Shown: positions 8,397 to 16,310 of the stretch, one piece after another
How positions within the stretch are numbered: position 1 is the stretch's first letter
Layout of the letters: each line of letters opens with the position of its first letter
Assembly (NCBI GenBank): GCA_949284575.1
Contig: CASDWO010000109.1
Span: 1-35,959, forward strand
Origin: an uncultured bacterium
GTDB lineage: Bacteria > Bacillota_I > Bacilli_A > RF39 > UBA660
Reading direction: 5' to 3'
Length of the DNA: 35,959 nt
Translations under genes and position numbers: made by a program
Notes under the pieces: generated by a model
The model's input: the letters and a program-made list of their open reading frames with translations, nothing else
Database searches by the model: none
What the model was told of the DNA's origin: nothing

Positions 8397-9248
8397 GTGA
8401 TTAAAATAACAACTAAAAATGAATTAGATAAAATACATAAAAAATTGACTCTAACCCTAGAAGAATATATAAAATCTATAGTTATAAAGTATGGTAGATT
8501 TATACCTAAAGAGCGATTTACATATCTTTCTAATATTAAAGATTATAGCAATATTATTCAAATTTTTGATTACAGCTCCATTAATGGTTATGCTAATAAT
8601 AAATATATATCTTTGCCATTAAGTGCTGATAAAGCTTTTGATGAGTTAAAAAAAATGCCTAATTATGGATCTAATAAAAATCATAAAGTTTATGATAATA
8701 CAAATTTAATTATAAATAATAATACTTTTATGACATATATTAATCATGTTATAAAAAAGGGAATGACTCTAGAAGAATATTTTGCAGATTTATTACTACA
8801 TGAAACAATGCATTTTTGTGGAAGCGGTGGTTCTACAGCCCTTAAAGAAGGAATAAATGAACTTCTAACAAGAAAAATAGCTTTAGAAAATAGCTTTAAA
8901 ACGAGTGGTTGTGGTTACCCAAAGGAAGTCAGAATAGCTTATATATTACAACAAATATTTGGAGAAGATACTATTAATCAAATAGCGTTTATAAATAACG
9001 AATTAGATATTTTAAATTATTTAGAGGATACAATAGGTAAAGAAGCAAGTGATTTATATTTAGATATAGCAAGTATTATGAATAATGAATTTCAAGAAAA
9101 ATATTATAAAGTTATTAATAGTTATAATGGATTAGAGGGAATTAAGAAAAAGGTAGAAAATTACCAAAGTATTGATTATACAAAAGTATATGAACTTATA
9201 GAAGAATATAATAAAAAAACAGATAAACATATAATGAAAGGAAGATAA
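8397..9248 (+). CDS. Putative zinc metallopeptidase (HExxH), unrecognised family
   Basis: I do not recognise the family. The protein has HETMH at about residues 135-139 followed by CGSGGSTALKEGINELLTRK; HExxH with a downstream Glu (151 or 155) is the layout of gluzincin zinc peptidases. It has no signal peptide or clear membrane segment. The start is uncertain: the frame opens with GTG only ten bases after the previous terminator's T-run, with no ribosome site, and the next in-frame ATG is 86 codons further on, so either the gene relies on read-through, starts at an alternative codon (TTG near residue 17), or has lost its 5' end. It ends at a bidirectional terminator shared with the convergent glycosidase. 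Confidence 0.6.
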   Translation: MIKITTKNELDKIHKKLTLTLEEYIKSIVIKYGRFIPKERFTYLSNIKDYSNIIQIFDYSSINGYANNKYISLPLSADKAFDELKKMPNYGSNKNHKVYDNTNLIINNNTFMTYINHVIKKGMTLEEYFADLLLHETMHFCGSGGSTALKEGINELLTRKIALENSFKTSGCGYPKEVRIAYILQQIFGEDTINQIAFINNELDILNYLEDTIGKEASDLYLDIASIMNNEFQEKYYKVINSYNGLEGIKKKVENYQSIDYTKVYELIEEYNKKTDKHIMKGR

Positions 9249-9252
9249 TATA

Positions 9253-9287
9253 AAATAGGTTAAGTCAAATAATCTTAACCTATTTTT
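9253..9287. terminator. Bidirectional terminator
   Basis: A perfect 12-bp stem, AAATAGGTTAAG with CTTAACCTATTT, and a 9-base loop, sits between convergent genes. T-run on the plus strand (TATTTTTG); the A-rich left flank serves the minus strand. Confidence 0.8.
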
Positions 9288-10653
9288 GATTCTCAAATAT
9301 TAAGCCCTTATAATATTTCCAAGCAAGTACTCTAAAAGCTAACTTATCAATTAATCCTTCATCAATAGTATCATTATTAATAGCATCTTTAATATCATTA
9401 AAACTTTCTTCATAATCAGTCGTAATAATTAAATCATTACCAGCAAGTATAGCTTTTACAGTAGCATTATTAATACTAGATACCGCTCCCATCGCTAAAT
9501 CATCAGTAATAATAATTCCTGTAAAGCCTAATTTATTTCTAAGTAAATTATGAATATCAACAGATAAAGAAGCAGGATTACTAGAATCAATATTAGTTAC
9601 AGTATTATGACTTATAAGTACCGCTTCCGCACCTTCATTAATACCAGCTTCAAAAGGAGGCAAATCATTTTTAACTATATCATCATAACTTCTATTATCA
9701 TTAACAACTCCATTATGTGTATCTTTATTATTACCATAACCAGGGAAATGTTTTAAAGTATAAGATACTCCTAATCCTTTACTAGCCTTAATAACAGTTT
9801 TAGCATAAGTACTAGTTAACTCTGTATTTTCTCCTAAAGTTCTCTTATACATATAATCACTAGAATTAGTAGAAACATCTACAACAGGTGCTAGATTTAA
9901 GTTAAGACCAAGTTCAGACAATAATAAACTCTTATTAACAGTATCTTCTTTTATTTTATCAAATCCCCCACTTAAATATAAATCTCTAGGAGATAAAAAC
10001 TTATTACTAGCAAGATTAGGATTACTACTAACTCTAACAACAGTTCCTCCTTCTTCATCAACAGCCGTTAATATAGGTATTTTAGATACATTTTGTAAGT
10101 CATTAATCATTTTCTTTACTTCACTCTTACTCTTATCTTTAAAGTCCTTCTCAAAAAAGATAAACCCACCAAACTGATATTTTTCTAAAGTACTAACTTG
10201 ATTATTTAAAGGATATCTTACAAGAAGTAACTGAGCTATTTTCTCATCTAAACTCATAGTCTTTAACTTCTTCATTGCAAATATATAAAAATCACTAAAG
10301 ATACCATTATCTTGCCAATTACTAGGTATTCCTTCACTATCACTAGTACTATTAATATTCTTATAGTCTAAAACTTCTTTTCTTTGTATCTCTTTATTTT
10401 TATTTAACTTTCCATCAAAACTAACTTTTAAACTATCTCCAAGATTTAAACTACTATCACTTATTCCAAAAGTATAAATAATATTATCACTATCACGAAG
10501 AGTTACATAATCATCATTAATACTAATAACAGAAGCAGTTAAATAATTTACGTCGCTCTCATCATCACTCTTAAATCCTAAGTACAAAGATATACTAAGC
10601 GTAATTAAAAAAACACAGGTTATAAGAGAAATACCAATAACTTTTTTATTCAT
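9280..10653 (-). CDS. nagZ: Membrane-anchored GH3 beta-N-acetylhexosaminidase (NagZ-like)
   Basis: Glycoside hydrolase family 3 N-terminal (NagZ) domain, expected to cleave N-acetylglucosamine from muropeptides in cell-wall recycling. One N-terminal membrane segment (residues about 5-27) places the enzyme outside the membrane. Residues about 37-95 form a small beta-rich (OB-like) region, then the TIM barrel runs from about 125 to 450. The NagZ motif KHFPGYGNNKDTH holds Lys301-His302 and the acid/base dyad Asp311/His313; ITDDLAMGA holds the nucleophile Asp384. The second His of the classic KHFPGHG is Tyr. No C-terminal GH3 domain is present, unlike the two-domain B. subtilis enzyme. GAGGTGAT ribosome site precedes the ATG. 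Divergent from the MerR gene. Confidence 0.88.
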   Translation of the reverse strand: MNKKVIGISLITCVFLITLSISLYLGFKSDDESDVNYLTASVISINDDYVTLRDSDNIIYTFGISDSSLNLGDSLKVSFDGKLNKNKEIQRKEVLDYKNINSTSDSEGIPSNWQDNGIFSDFYIFAMKKLKTMSLDEKIAQLLLVRYPLNNQVSTLEKYQFGGFIFFEKDFKDKSKSEVKKMINDLQNVSKIPILTAVDEEGGTVVRVSSNPNLASNKFLSPRDLYLSGGFDKIKEDTVNKSLLLSELGLNLNLAPVVDVSTNSSDYMYKRTLGENTELTSTYAKTVIKASKGLGVSYTLKHFPGYGNNKDTHNGVVNDNRSYDDIVKNDLPPFEAGINEGAEAVLISHNTVTNIDSSNPASLSVDIHNLLRNKLGFTGIIITDDLAMGAVSSINNATVKAILAGNDLIITTDYEESFNDIKDAINNDTIDEGLIDKLAFRVLAWKYYKGLIFENQK

Positions 10654-10728
10654 TCATATCACCTCAATATTACTATCACTATTATTATACTAAATAAAAA
10701 ATAAAATATGTAAATATTAGATTAACTA

Positions 10729-10759
10729 TTGATTTAGACTATACTCTAAGTGATAATAT
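10729..10759 (+). promoter_or_regulatory. MerR-type promoter/operator (autoregulation)
   Basis: TTGATT at 10729-10734 and TAATAT at 10754-10759 are 19 bases apart, the long spacing typical of MerR-controlled promoters. Inside the spacer is the imperfect dyad TTAGACTATACTCTAAG, resembling operators of the AdhR/NmlR group (CTTAGAGT..ACTCTAAG). Most likely the regulator's own promoter. Confidence 0.6.
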
Positions 10760-10779
10760 AAATATAAAGGAGAAAAATT

Positions 10780-11145
10780 ATGACAATAAAAGAAGTAGCA
10801 GAAAAATTTGATATGACTAATGATACGTTAAGATATTATGAAAAAGTAGGATTAATAGGACCTGTTAAGAAAAATAGTAGTGGTATAAGAGATTATAGTG
10901 AAGAAGATTTAAAAAGAATAGAGTTTATTAAATGTATGCGTAGTGCTGGTATTTCTATAGAAGTATTAAAGAAATATGTTAATTTATACGATAAAGGAGA
11001 AAGTACTAAACTAACTCGCCAACAACTATTAGAAAAAGAACAAGAAAAGCTTGAAGAAAAGATTAAAACTATGAATGCTGCCCTAGATAAACTTAAATAT
11101 AAAATAGAACTATATAAAACAGATAAATTAGATAAATATTTATAA
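10780..11145 (+). CDS. MerR-family transcriptional regulator (AdhR/NmlR-like)
   Basis: DNA-binding regulator of 121 residues. The N-terminal winged helix reads TIKEVAEKFDMTNDTLRYYEKVGLI (helix-turn-helix at residues 2-22, then the typical RYYE-x-x-GL wing), followed by the second helix pair (YSEEDLKRIEFIKCMRSAG) and a long dimerisation coiled coil (residues about 80-118). There is no C-terminal ligand domain, as in AdhR-type proteins; Cys52 is the only cysteine and could be a sensing residue. AdhR in Bacillus responds to aldehydes, which fits the aldehyde genes 2.4 kb away, but I find no matching operator in front of them. The gene stands alone between a divergent glycosidase and a terminator. 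Confidence 0.88.
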   Translation: MTIKEVAEKFDMTNDTLRYYEKVGLIGPVKKNSSGIRDYSEEDLKRIEFIKCMRSAGISIEVLKKYVNLYDKGESTKLTRQQLLEKEQEKLEEKIKTMNAALDKLKYKIELYKTDKLDKYL

Positions 11146-11149
11146 AGAA

Positions 11150-11183
11150 AAAGACTGTTAACAACTAAATGCTAACAGTCTTT
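11150..11183. terminator. Bidirectional terminator
   Basis: AAAGACTGTTA and TAACAGTCTTT form a perfect 11-bp stem with a 12-base loop between the convergent merR-like and lipoprotein genes. Confidence 0.75.
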
Positions 11184-11184
11184 A

Positions 11185-11640
11185 CTATTTACAAATAGCT
11201 CCAAGATTTTCATAAACTTCTTTAATATCATTTATCTTAATCTTACCATCATTTATAAGTTGTCCATTTGAAGAATCAATCTCTAATAATCTATCTGTAT
11301 CGACTTTTTCATAATTAATATTAACAGTAGAAGTTAATTTATGATCATTAATTACAACATTATATTCATAATAATCAATATTATCATAAGGACTATATAA
11401 ATTTTCTATCTCTTCTTTATAACTATTTAAAATATCCAAGTCACTAGTTTCAACAGTTTCTACACTTTTAACTTTTGTTACATAAGAATCTTTATAATTA
11501 ATTGTATACTTTAAAGAAGTCTTAATATTATTTTGATTTTGTGTTCTAGTACAAGTAAGAGTCTCTTTACTATCACTATTACATCCTGTTAATCCTATAA
11601 TACAGACAATGCCAATCAAAAGAACTTTAACCGTCTTCAT
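11185..11640 (-). CDS. Lipoprotein, DUF1307/YehR-like
   Basis: Secreted lipoprotein of 151 residues with signal peptide and a canonical lipobox GLTGC (Cys20). After it, an N-terminal Cys-containing LTCTRTQN strand, repeated beta strands, and a final LGAICK cysteine resemble the YehR-like DUF1307 family (function unknown; two cysteines near the ends). AGGAGGTATAAG ribosome site precedes the ATG. It diverges from the SpoIIB-like gene, and the shared upstream region has two Spo0A-box-like sequences, so sporulation control is possible for either gene. Confidence 0.65.
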   Translation of the reverse strand: MKTVKVLLIGIVCIIGLTGCNSDSKETLTCTRTQNQNNIKTSLKYTINYKDSYVTKVKSVETVETSDLDILNSYKEEIENLYSPYDNIDYYEYNVVINDHKLTSTVNINYEKVDTDRLLEIDSSNGQLINDGKIKINDIKEVYENLGAICK

Positions 11641-11672
11641 CTTATACCTCCTATTATTAATTTATCATTTTT

Positions 11673-11699
11673 TCGATAAATTTACTACACTTTTCGACA
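11673..11699. promoter_or_regulatory. Tandem Spo0A-box-like sites
   Basis: TTCGACA (11693-11699), the complement of the Spo0A core TGTCGAA, follows a one-mismatch copy TTCGATA (11673-11679) exactly 20 bases earlier, that is two helical turns. The flanks also match (TTTCGAYAAATT). They lie between the divergent lipoprotein and SpoIIB-like genes. Confidence 0.45.
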
Positions 11700-11742
11700 A
11701 ATTATTAAAATATCTAATGCTAATATAAAAGCGGTGATAATA

Positions 11743-12195
11743 ATGACAAAGAGTTTTTTTATGACATTAATAGTAGCAATATTTTTAGGAGCGATATTAG
11801 GTAATTACTTATTTGAGCAATATAAACTAGAAGATACTACCGTCGTTAAAGAAGTAAATAGTCTTTATTTCGTAATGGAAGGAAGTTATAATAGCAAGGA
11901 ACAAGCCGAGAATGCCACAAATGACATTGAAGTAAAACTAATTACTAAAGAAGATAATAACTATGTAGTATATTTAGCAATTACAAAAGATGAAGAAAAC
12001 TTAGATAAATTTGCTGATGTCTATCATGATTTAAAGATAAATACTACTATTAAAAAAATGAGTGTTGATAATGAAGAATTTTTAACTTCTTTAGAACAAA
12101 TGGATCTTTTATTAAAGAAAACAACCTATCAAGATGAAGTACTAGCTATTAATGAAGTAGTTCTAGCTAATTATGAACAATTAATTTTAGATTAA
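11743..12195 (+). CDS. SpoIIB/SPOR-like membrane protein
   Basis: One N-terminal membrane segment (residues about 5-21), then an extracytoplasmic region of about 125 residues. The part LYFVMEGSYNSKEQAENATNDI...VYLAITKDEENLDKFADVYHD has the beta-alpha-beta pattern of a SPOR peptidoglycan-binding domain. Bacillus spoIIB, whose product has a SPOR-like domain and helps septal wall thinning during engulfment, lies just upstream of maf-radC; here the gene is directly upstream of radC, which supports the assignment. I start at the ATG at 11743, behind GGTGA; the GTG at 11734 is part of that ribosome site. Confidence 0.6.
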   Translation: MTKSFFMTLIVAIFLGAILGNYLFEQYKLEDTTVVKEVNSLYFVMEGSYNSKEQAENATNDIEVKLITKEDNNYVVYLAITKDEENLDKFADVYHDLKINTTIKKMSVDNEEFLTSLEQMDLLLKKTTYQDEVLAINEVVLANYEQLILD

Positions 12196-12238
12196 AAAAC
12201 ATCTTATTGTATAAAATAATTATAGGGGGTGTTATAAA

Positions 12239-12913
12239 TTGAAAATAAAAGAAATACCTAAAGAAGAACGACCACGGGAAAAACTAATTGAAAATGGAGC
12301 AGAATCTTTATCTACCAGTGAATTACTAGCTATTATTCTTGAAGGCGGTGTAAAAGATACTAATGTTAGTGAACTTGCCTTTAAATTACTAAAAGAAGTT
12401 GGTAATTTAAAAAACTTTTTAGATCTATCAATAACAGAATTAACTAAAATAAAAGGAATAGGTCCTGCTAAAGCTACTAAAATACTAGCAACAGTAGAAC
12501 TTGGTAAAAGAATAATCTTAGAAGAAGATAAACAAAAAATTAAACTTAATAATGCTAAAAATATCTATCTTTATAGTAGATCATTTTTTTACGGTCTTAA
12601 CCAAGAATGTTTCTTTTGTCTATTTTTAAACAGTAGTTTCCATCTCTTAACTCATAAGCTTCTCTTTAAAGGAACTATGACTAAAAGTAGTGTTCATCCA
12701 AGAGAAATATTTAAAGAAGCTTATAAAATAAATGCTAGTTATATTATCTGTCTTCATAATCATCCATCATCTAATGTTAATCCTAGTAAAAAAGATATTG
12801 AATTTACTAACTACTTAGTTAAACTAGGTATATTACATGGTATTCCTATTTTAGATCATCTAATTATATATAATAATAAATATTACAGTTTTTTAGAAAA
12901 TAATCTTTTATAA
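12239..12913 (+). CDS. radC: RadC-family JAB/MPN protein
   Basis: 224 residues. N-terminal RERLLxxG-type segment (ERPREKLIENGAESLS), a helix-hairpin-helix (ITELTKIKGIGPAKATKILA, residues 65-84) and the JAMM-like zinc domain with HPREIF and HNHPSSNVNPSKKD, holding His173, His175 and Asp186. The biochemical role of RadC is still unclear despite the name; a metalloprotease-like or nuclease-like role in repair or competence has been suggested. The start is TTG with AGGGGGTG ten bases upstream. Position between SpoIIB-like and mreC matches the Bacillus locus. Confidence 0.93.
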   Translation: MKIKEIPKEERPREKLIENGAESLSTSELLAIILEGGVKDTNVSELAFKLLKEVGNLKNFLDLSITELTKIKGIGPAKATKILATVELGKRIILEEDKQKIKLNNAKNIYLYSRSFFYGLNQECFFCLFLNSSFHLLTHKLLFKGTMTKSSVHPREIFKEAYKINASYIICLHNHPSSNVNPSKKDIEFTNYLVKLGILHGIPILDHLIIYNNKYYSFLENNLL

Positions 12914-12957
12914 TATAGAAAAAAAGGGTATACTAAAATGAGAAAGGAATTAGTACT

Positions 12958-13755
12958 ATGTATAGAAAAAGAAAGAAACGGAAAAAAATTATTATTATTG
13001 CAATTATTGTTTTTTGTTCTTTTTTTGTCCTTTTTTATTCCCTTTCTTCTAATAGAAAATTAACAACAGTTGAATCCTTTTTTAAAGATGCAGCTATGTT
13101 AGTTATGAAAGGAGTAATGTTACCCTTTACTTCTTTAAATTTAGAAAAAGGAGAAGATTTGACAGAAAGTTATCTTATCCAAAAGAATTTAAATGTTCAT
13201 CTAGAAGAAGAAATAGAACAGTTACGTGATACTTTAGATTTAAATCAAACATTAACAGGCTATACACCTATAAATGCTACTGTAATTACAAGAAATAAAA
13301 GCTATTGGTATCAAACATTAACTATTGATAAAGGAAAAAAAGCAGGTTTAAAGAAAAACATGGTTGCTATTACTAAAAATGGTTTAATTGGTAAAATAGA
13401 GAAAGTTACTAATTATTCTAGTGAAATAAAACTTATAACTGCTAATGACGTTAATAATAAAGTATCTGTTTCTATCGCTACTACTAATGGTGATACAACT
13501 GCTATTTTAAGTGGTTATGATAAAGAAACAAATCTTGTGTTAATTAGCGGTGTAGATAGTATGGTCGAAATAAAAGAAGGCGATGTAGTTACAACTAGTG
13601 GTCTAGGTGGAATGTTTCCTCGTGGTATCTATATTGGTGTTGTTGAAACAATCACTAATGATAAATATGGACTTTCTAAAACCTTAGGAGTTAAAACTTC
13701 TCAAGACTTTAATAATATTCACTATGTTACTATACTAGGGGAGGAGAAAGAATGA
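12958..13755 (+). CDS. mreC: Rod shape-determining protein MreC
   Basis: Scaffold of the elongasome, which connects cytoskeleton and wall synthases outside the membrane. Residues 1-12 are very basic, then one membrane segment (about 13-30), a coiled coil (about 60-90) and the beta-rich MreC domain with the marks NATVITRNKSYWYQTLTIDKG, GLIGKI and VTTSGLGGMFPRGIYIG. Length of 265 is normal. Its stop overlaps the mreD start. mreB, which precedes mreC in Bacillus, is missing from this locus and may be elsewhere. Confidence 0.95.
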   Translation: MYRKRKKRKKIIIIAIIVFCSFFVLFYSLSSNRKLTTVESFFKDAAMLVMKGVMLPFTSLNLEKGEDLTESYLIQKNLNVHLEEEIEQLRDTLDLNQTLTGYTPINATVITRNKSYWYQTLTIDKGKKAGLKKNMVAITKNGLIGKIEKVTNYSSEIKLITANDVNNKVSVSIATTNGDTTAILSGYDKETNLVLISGVDSMVEIKEGDVVTTSGLGGMFPRGIYIGVVETITNDKYGLSKTLGVKTSQDFNNIHYVTILGEEKE

Positions 13756-14252
13756 TTTTACCCATTATTATTGTTATAACTTCTCTTTTCTTAGATGGAA
13801 TCCTAAGTAATTTTTTTCCCTATATGATCAATGATTTATCTCTTTTTACCCCATATTTTACGATTATAAGTCTTATTATTATCTATCCTTTTTTTCAAAA
13901 AAAGAAAAGAAACTACTATATTCTAATTGTCATAATAGGTTATTTCTATGACTTATTATATACTAATCTCTTTTTAGCAGATGCTATTTTCTTTTTTCTT
14001 ACCGCTTTAATAATAACTTTAATTTATCAAAAACTAGAGATAAATATCTTTACTAATATATTCTTAATGCTTCTTACTATCATAATTTACCATACTCTCT
14101 TAGCCCTTAGTCTTTTTATCTTCAATGTTGTACCTATTACTATCAATATTACTATATACTTAATAACAAATAGTCTTCTTTTAAATATAATATATGGTGA
14201 AATTCTTTATTTAATATGCAAATATTTGCCTCATAAAAGACATCTTAATTAA
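13752..14252 (+). CDS. mreD: Rod shape-determining protein MreD
   Basis: Very hydrophobic 166-residue protein with about five membrane segments and the MreD-like start LPIIIVITSLFLDGILSNFFP and middle GYFYDLLYTN. It belongs to the MreBCD wall-elongation complex. The start overlaps mreC by four bases, so the two are coupled. The assignment depends on order and hydrophobic pattern because MreD sequences are weakly conserved. Confidence 0.85.
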   Translation: MILPIIIVITSLFLDGILSNFFPYMINDLSLFTPYFTIISLIIIYPFFQKKKRNYYILIVIIGYFYDLLYTNLFLADAIFFFLTALIITLIYQKLEINIFTNIFLMLLTIIIYHTLLALSLFIFNVVPITINITIYLITNSLLLNIIYGEILYLICKYLPHKRHLN

Positions 14253-14263
14253 TGTCTTTTTTT
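14235..14263 (+). terminator. Terminator after mreD
   Basis: AAAAGACAT / ATGTCTTTT, a 9-bp stem with an 8-base loop and T-run, overlapping the mreD stop codon. It partly insulates the wall genes from the following sporulation pair. Confidence 0.7.
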
Positions 14264-14302
14264 AATTATTTCAGCATATAAATTACTAATAGGAGATAAA
14301 AA

Positions 14303-14887
14303 ATGATAGAATCTAAATTTTATAATAAAAAACAAGAACAAAATACTAATCCAAAATTAAAAAAGAAATTAAGAATTTTAATTACCAAGTTCTTAATAAC
14401 AATAATAATTATGTTAATAATACTAATATCTTTTAAATTAAATAGTGACTTTAAAACTGCTTTTAATGAATATGTCTATAATAAAACTCTTCCTTTTACA
14501 GACTTTAAAGAAATCTATGACTACTTCTTTAAAGGCTCTAAAAAAGAATCTACTAATACAGAAACAGTCTTTTATGAAAATTTAAAATATAAATCTTCAA
14601 GTCTTTATGAAGATGGCGTTAAGCTAACAGTAAATAAAAACTATTTAGTGCCAGCACTTGATAGTGGAATAGTTGTTTTTATTGGTAATAAAGATAAATA
14701 TGGGCAAACAGTAATAATCCAACAAATGAATGGAGTCGATGTTTTTTATGGTAATGTCAATAGTACTGTTAATATGTATGACTATGTTGAAAAAGGTAGT
14801 CTAATTGGTGAAAGCCTAGATACTACTATCTATTTAGCTTTTCAAAAAGAAGGAAAATTTGTCGACTATAAAGAATATCTTTCATAA
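14303..14887 (+). CDS. spoIVFA: SpoIVFA-like protein with M23 (LytM)-like domain
   Basis: Membrane protein of 194 residues: basic cytoplasmic N-terminus, one membrane segment (about 30-46), and an extracytoplasmic part ending in an M23-fold stretch (VPALDSGIVVFIGNKDKYGQTVIIQQMNGVDVFYGNV). The zinc ligands of active M23 peptidases (H/D and HxH) are absent, as in SpoIVFA. In Bacillus, SpoIVFA holds BofA and the protease SpoIVFB together in the outer forespore membrane and takes part in the checkpoint for sigma-K activation. The gene overlaps spoIVFB by 29 bases, which strengthens the call. SpoIIQ-like is an alternative based on the domain alone. Confidence 0.75.
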   Translation: MIESKFYNKKQEQNTNPKLKKKLRILITKFLITIIIMLIILISFKLNSDFKTAFNEYVYNKTLPFTDFKEIYDYFFKGSKKESTNTETVFYENLKYKSSSLYEDGVKLTVNKNYLVPALDSGIVVFIGNKDKYGQTVIIQQMNGVDVFYGNVNSTVNMYDYVEKGSLIGESLDTTIYLAFQKEGKFVDYKEYLS

Positions 14888-15626
14888 AATAGAAATCCAT
14901 AAAAGTTGCTATATCATTATAATATTATCTATTTTATCAGCCAATTTTCTCTTTATTATCATAACTTCTTATTTACTTTTAATTCATGAATGTGGACATT
15001 TCTTTACTGCCACTTTCTTTAAATGGTCTACAGAAAAAATCCATTTCTATCCATTTGGAGGCATATCTAAATTCTCTCATGACCTAAATTGTCCTTTAAA
15101 AGAAGAACTAATAGTTTTATTAATGGGACCTATTATGCAAATACTAGCATATTTCTTAATCATAAAGATACCTTATTTCTATAATTATCACTTTCTAATA
15201 ACCATGATTCATTATAATATATTATTATTTAATCTATTACCCATCTATTCATTAGATGGTGGTAGAATACTACAATGTCTTATATGCTATTTAACTTCTT
15301 ATAATTTAAGTTTCAAACTAATTTATCTAATCTCTTACTTAACTCTAAGTATTTTTATAATTTTCTTTATATATAATCCTAGTCTTAATCTTCTAATAAT
15401 TATCATTCTCTTATTAATTAAATTACTCTTAGAATATAAAAATGTAAAATACTATTTAGAACGTTTTATTCTCGAAAGATATCTTCATAAATACCATTTT
15501 AAAAAAAGTAAGATCGTAAGAAATGAACACCTTTTCAAACGTGATTATCATCATTTAATTAAAGATAAAAATAAATATCTTTTAGAAGAAGAATATCTTA
15601 ATAATAAATATAAAAGCAAAACTTAA
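14859..15626 (+). CDS. spoIVFB: Site-2 protease SpoIVFB (M50)
   Basis: Intramembrane zinc metalloprotease; in Bacillus it cleaves pro-sigma-K in the mother cell. The zinc motif HECGH is at residues 43-47 in the membrane segment, YPFGGISKF follows, and the second active-site motif LLPIYSLDGGR contains the Asp ligand. Six or so membrane segments end around residue 195, and the C-terminal part is a charged tail rather than a full CBS domain (the Bacillus enzyme has one CBS). The start is TTG with AAGGAA upstream, inside spoIVFA. Whether this organism has sigma-K is not visible here. Confidence 0.88.
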   Translation: MSTIKNIFHKIEIHKSCYIIIILSILSANFLFIIITSYLLLIHECGHFFTATFFKWSTEKIHFYPFGGISKFSHDLNCPLKEELIVLLMGPIMQILAYFLIIKIPYFYNYHFLITMIHYNILLFNLLPIYSLDGGRILQCLICYLTSYNLSFKLIYLISYLTLSIFIIFFIYNPSLNLLIIIILLLIKLLLEYKNVKYYLERFILERYLHKYHFKKSKIVRNEHLFKRDYHHLIKDKNKYLLEEEYLNNKYKSKT

Positions 15627-15633
15627 AACCTAT

Positions 15634-15662
15634 TTTACAACTAAGAAGATCCATGTTATACT
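15634..15662 (+). promoter_or_regulatory. Promoter for the 15699 operon
   Basis: TTTACA at 15634-15639 and TATACT at 15657-15662 with a 17-base spacer; the first gene starts 37 bases later behind AAGGAG. Confidence 0.6.
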
Positions 15663-15698
15663 AAACGTAGTAATCCTAATAGTAAGGAGAAAAAAAGT

Positions 15699-16310
15699 AT
15701 GAGTGATAATTTTGAAAAAAGAATGGAACTTGCAAAGAAAAAAGATTTAATAATTAATGATGATTATACTAATTATCGTAAAGTCTTAAATCTTTATAAA
15801 GAAGGATTTTTTACTTTATTGAATAATACTTTTAATTTCTCTTCTATAGATGAGAAAATAGATAAAAGTAATTTATTATTTACTAATATTAAACTTAACG
15901 AAAAATATTCTTCTTTTATATCAAAATACTTTAGATGTCTAAATCAGTTCTATATTGAAAAAATAGAAGAACAATACTTAAATATCTTAATTAAGAAAGA
16001 AAAAATAGATAATGAAGTTTTAAATATTGTAGGGATTACTTATAAAGAAATTTTAAAAAAGGATAATGTCAAGACTGCTACTTATAATCCACCAACATTA
16101 GAAAACATAGTAGAAAATGGTACTATTGTAATAGAACTAGTTTATGGAAAAAATAGTAAAGAATTATCTAAAGAAGAATTTCTAGTTAATTTAAGAAAAC
16201 AAAATGAATTTTTAAAACAACTAATTAGTGATTTAGAAAAAGAAATAATAGAAAAAACAGGTCTAAAAACTAAAATTTTTCTTAATAAAACAACAGGGGA
16301 TTTAAAATGA
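15699..16310 (+). CDS. Unknown cytoplasmic protein, partner of the cysteine-peptidase gene
   Basis: I do not recognise this 203-residue protein. It has no signal peptide or membrane segment. The first 120 residues are predicted mainly helical and rich in Lys, Glu, Asn and aromatic residues. The last third has a short beta segment (GTIVIELVYG) and then a helical LRKQNEFLKQLISDLEKEII stretch. Its stop overlaps the start of the next gene (ATGA), so the two are translationally coupled and likely act together, for example as a cognate chaperone or inhibitor for the peptidase-like protein. That pairing is inference from gene order only. Confidence 0.6.
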   Translation: MSDNFEKRMELAKKKDLIINDDYTNYRKVLNLYKEGFFTLLNNTFNFSSIDEKIDKSNLLFTNIKLNEKYSSFISKYFRCLNQFYIEKIEEQYLNILIKKEKIDNEVLNIVGITYKEILKKDNVKTATYNPPTLENIVENGTIVIELVYGKNSKELSKEEFLVNLRKQNEFLKQLISDLEKEIIEKTGLKTKIFLNKTTGDLK

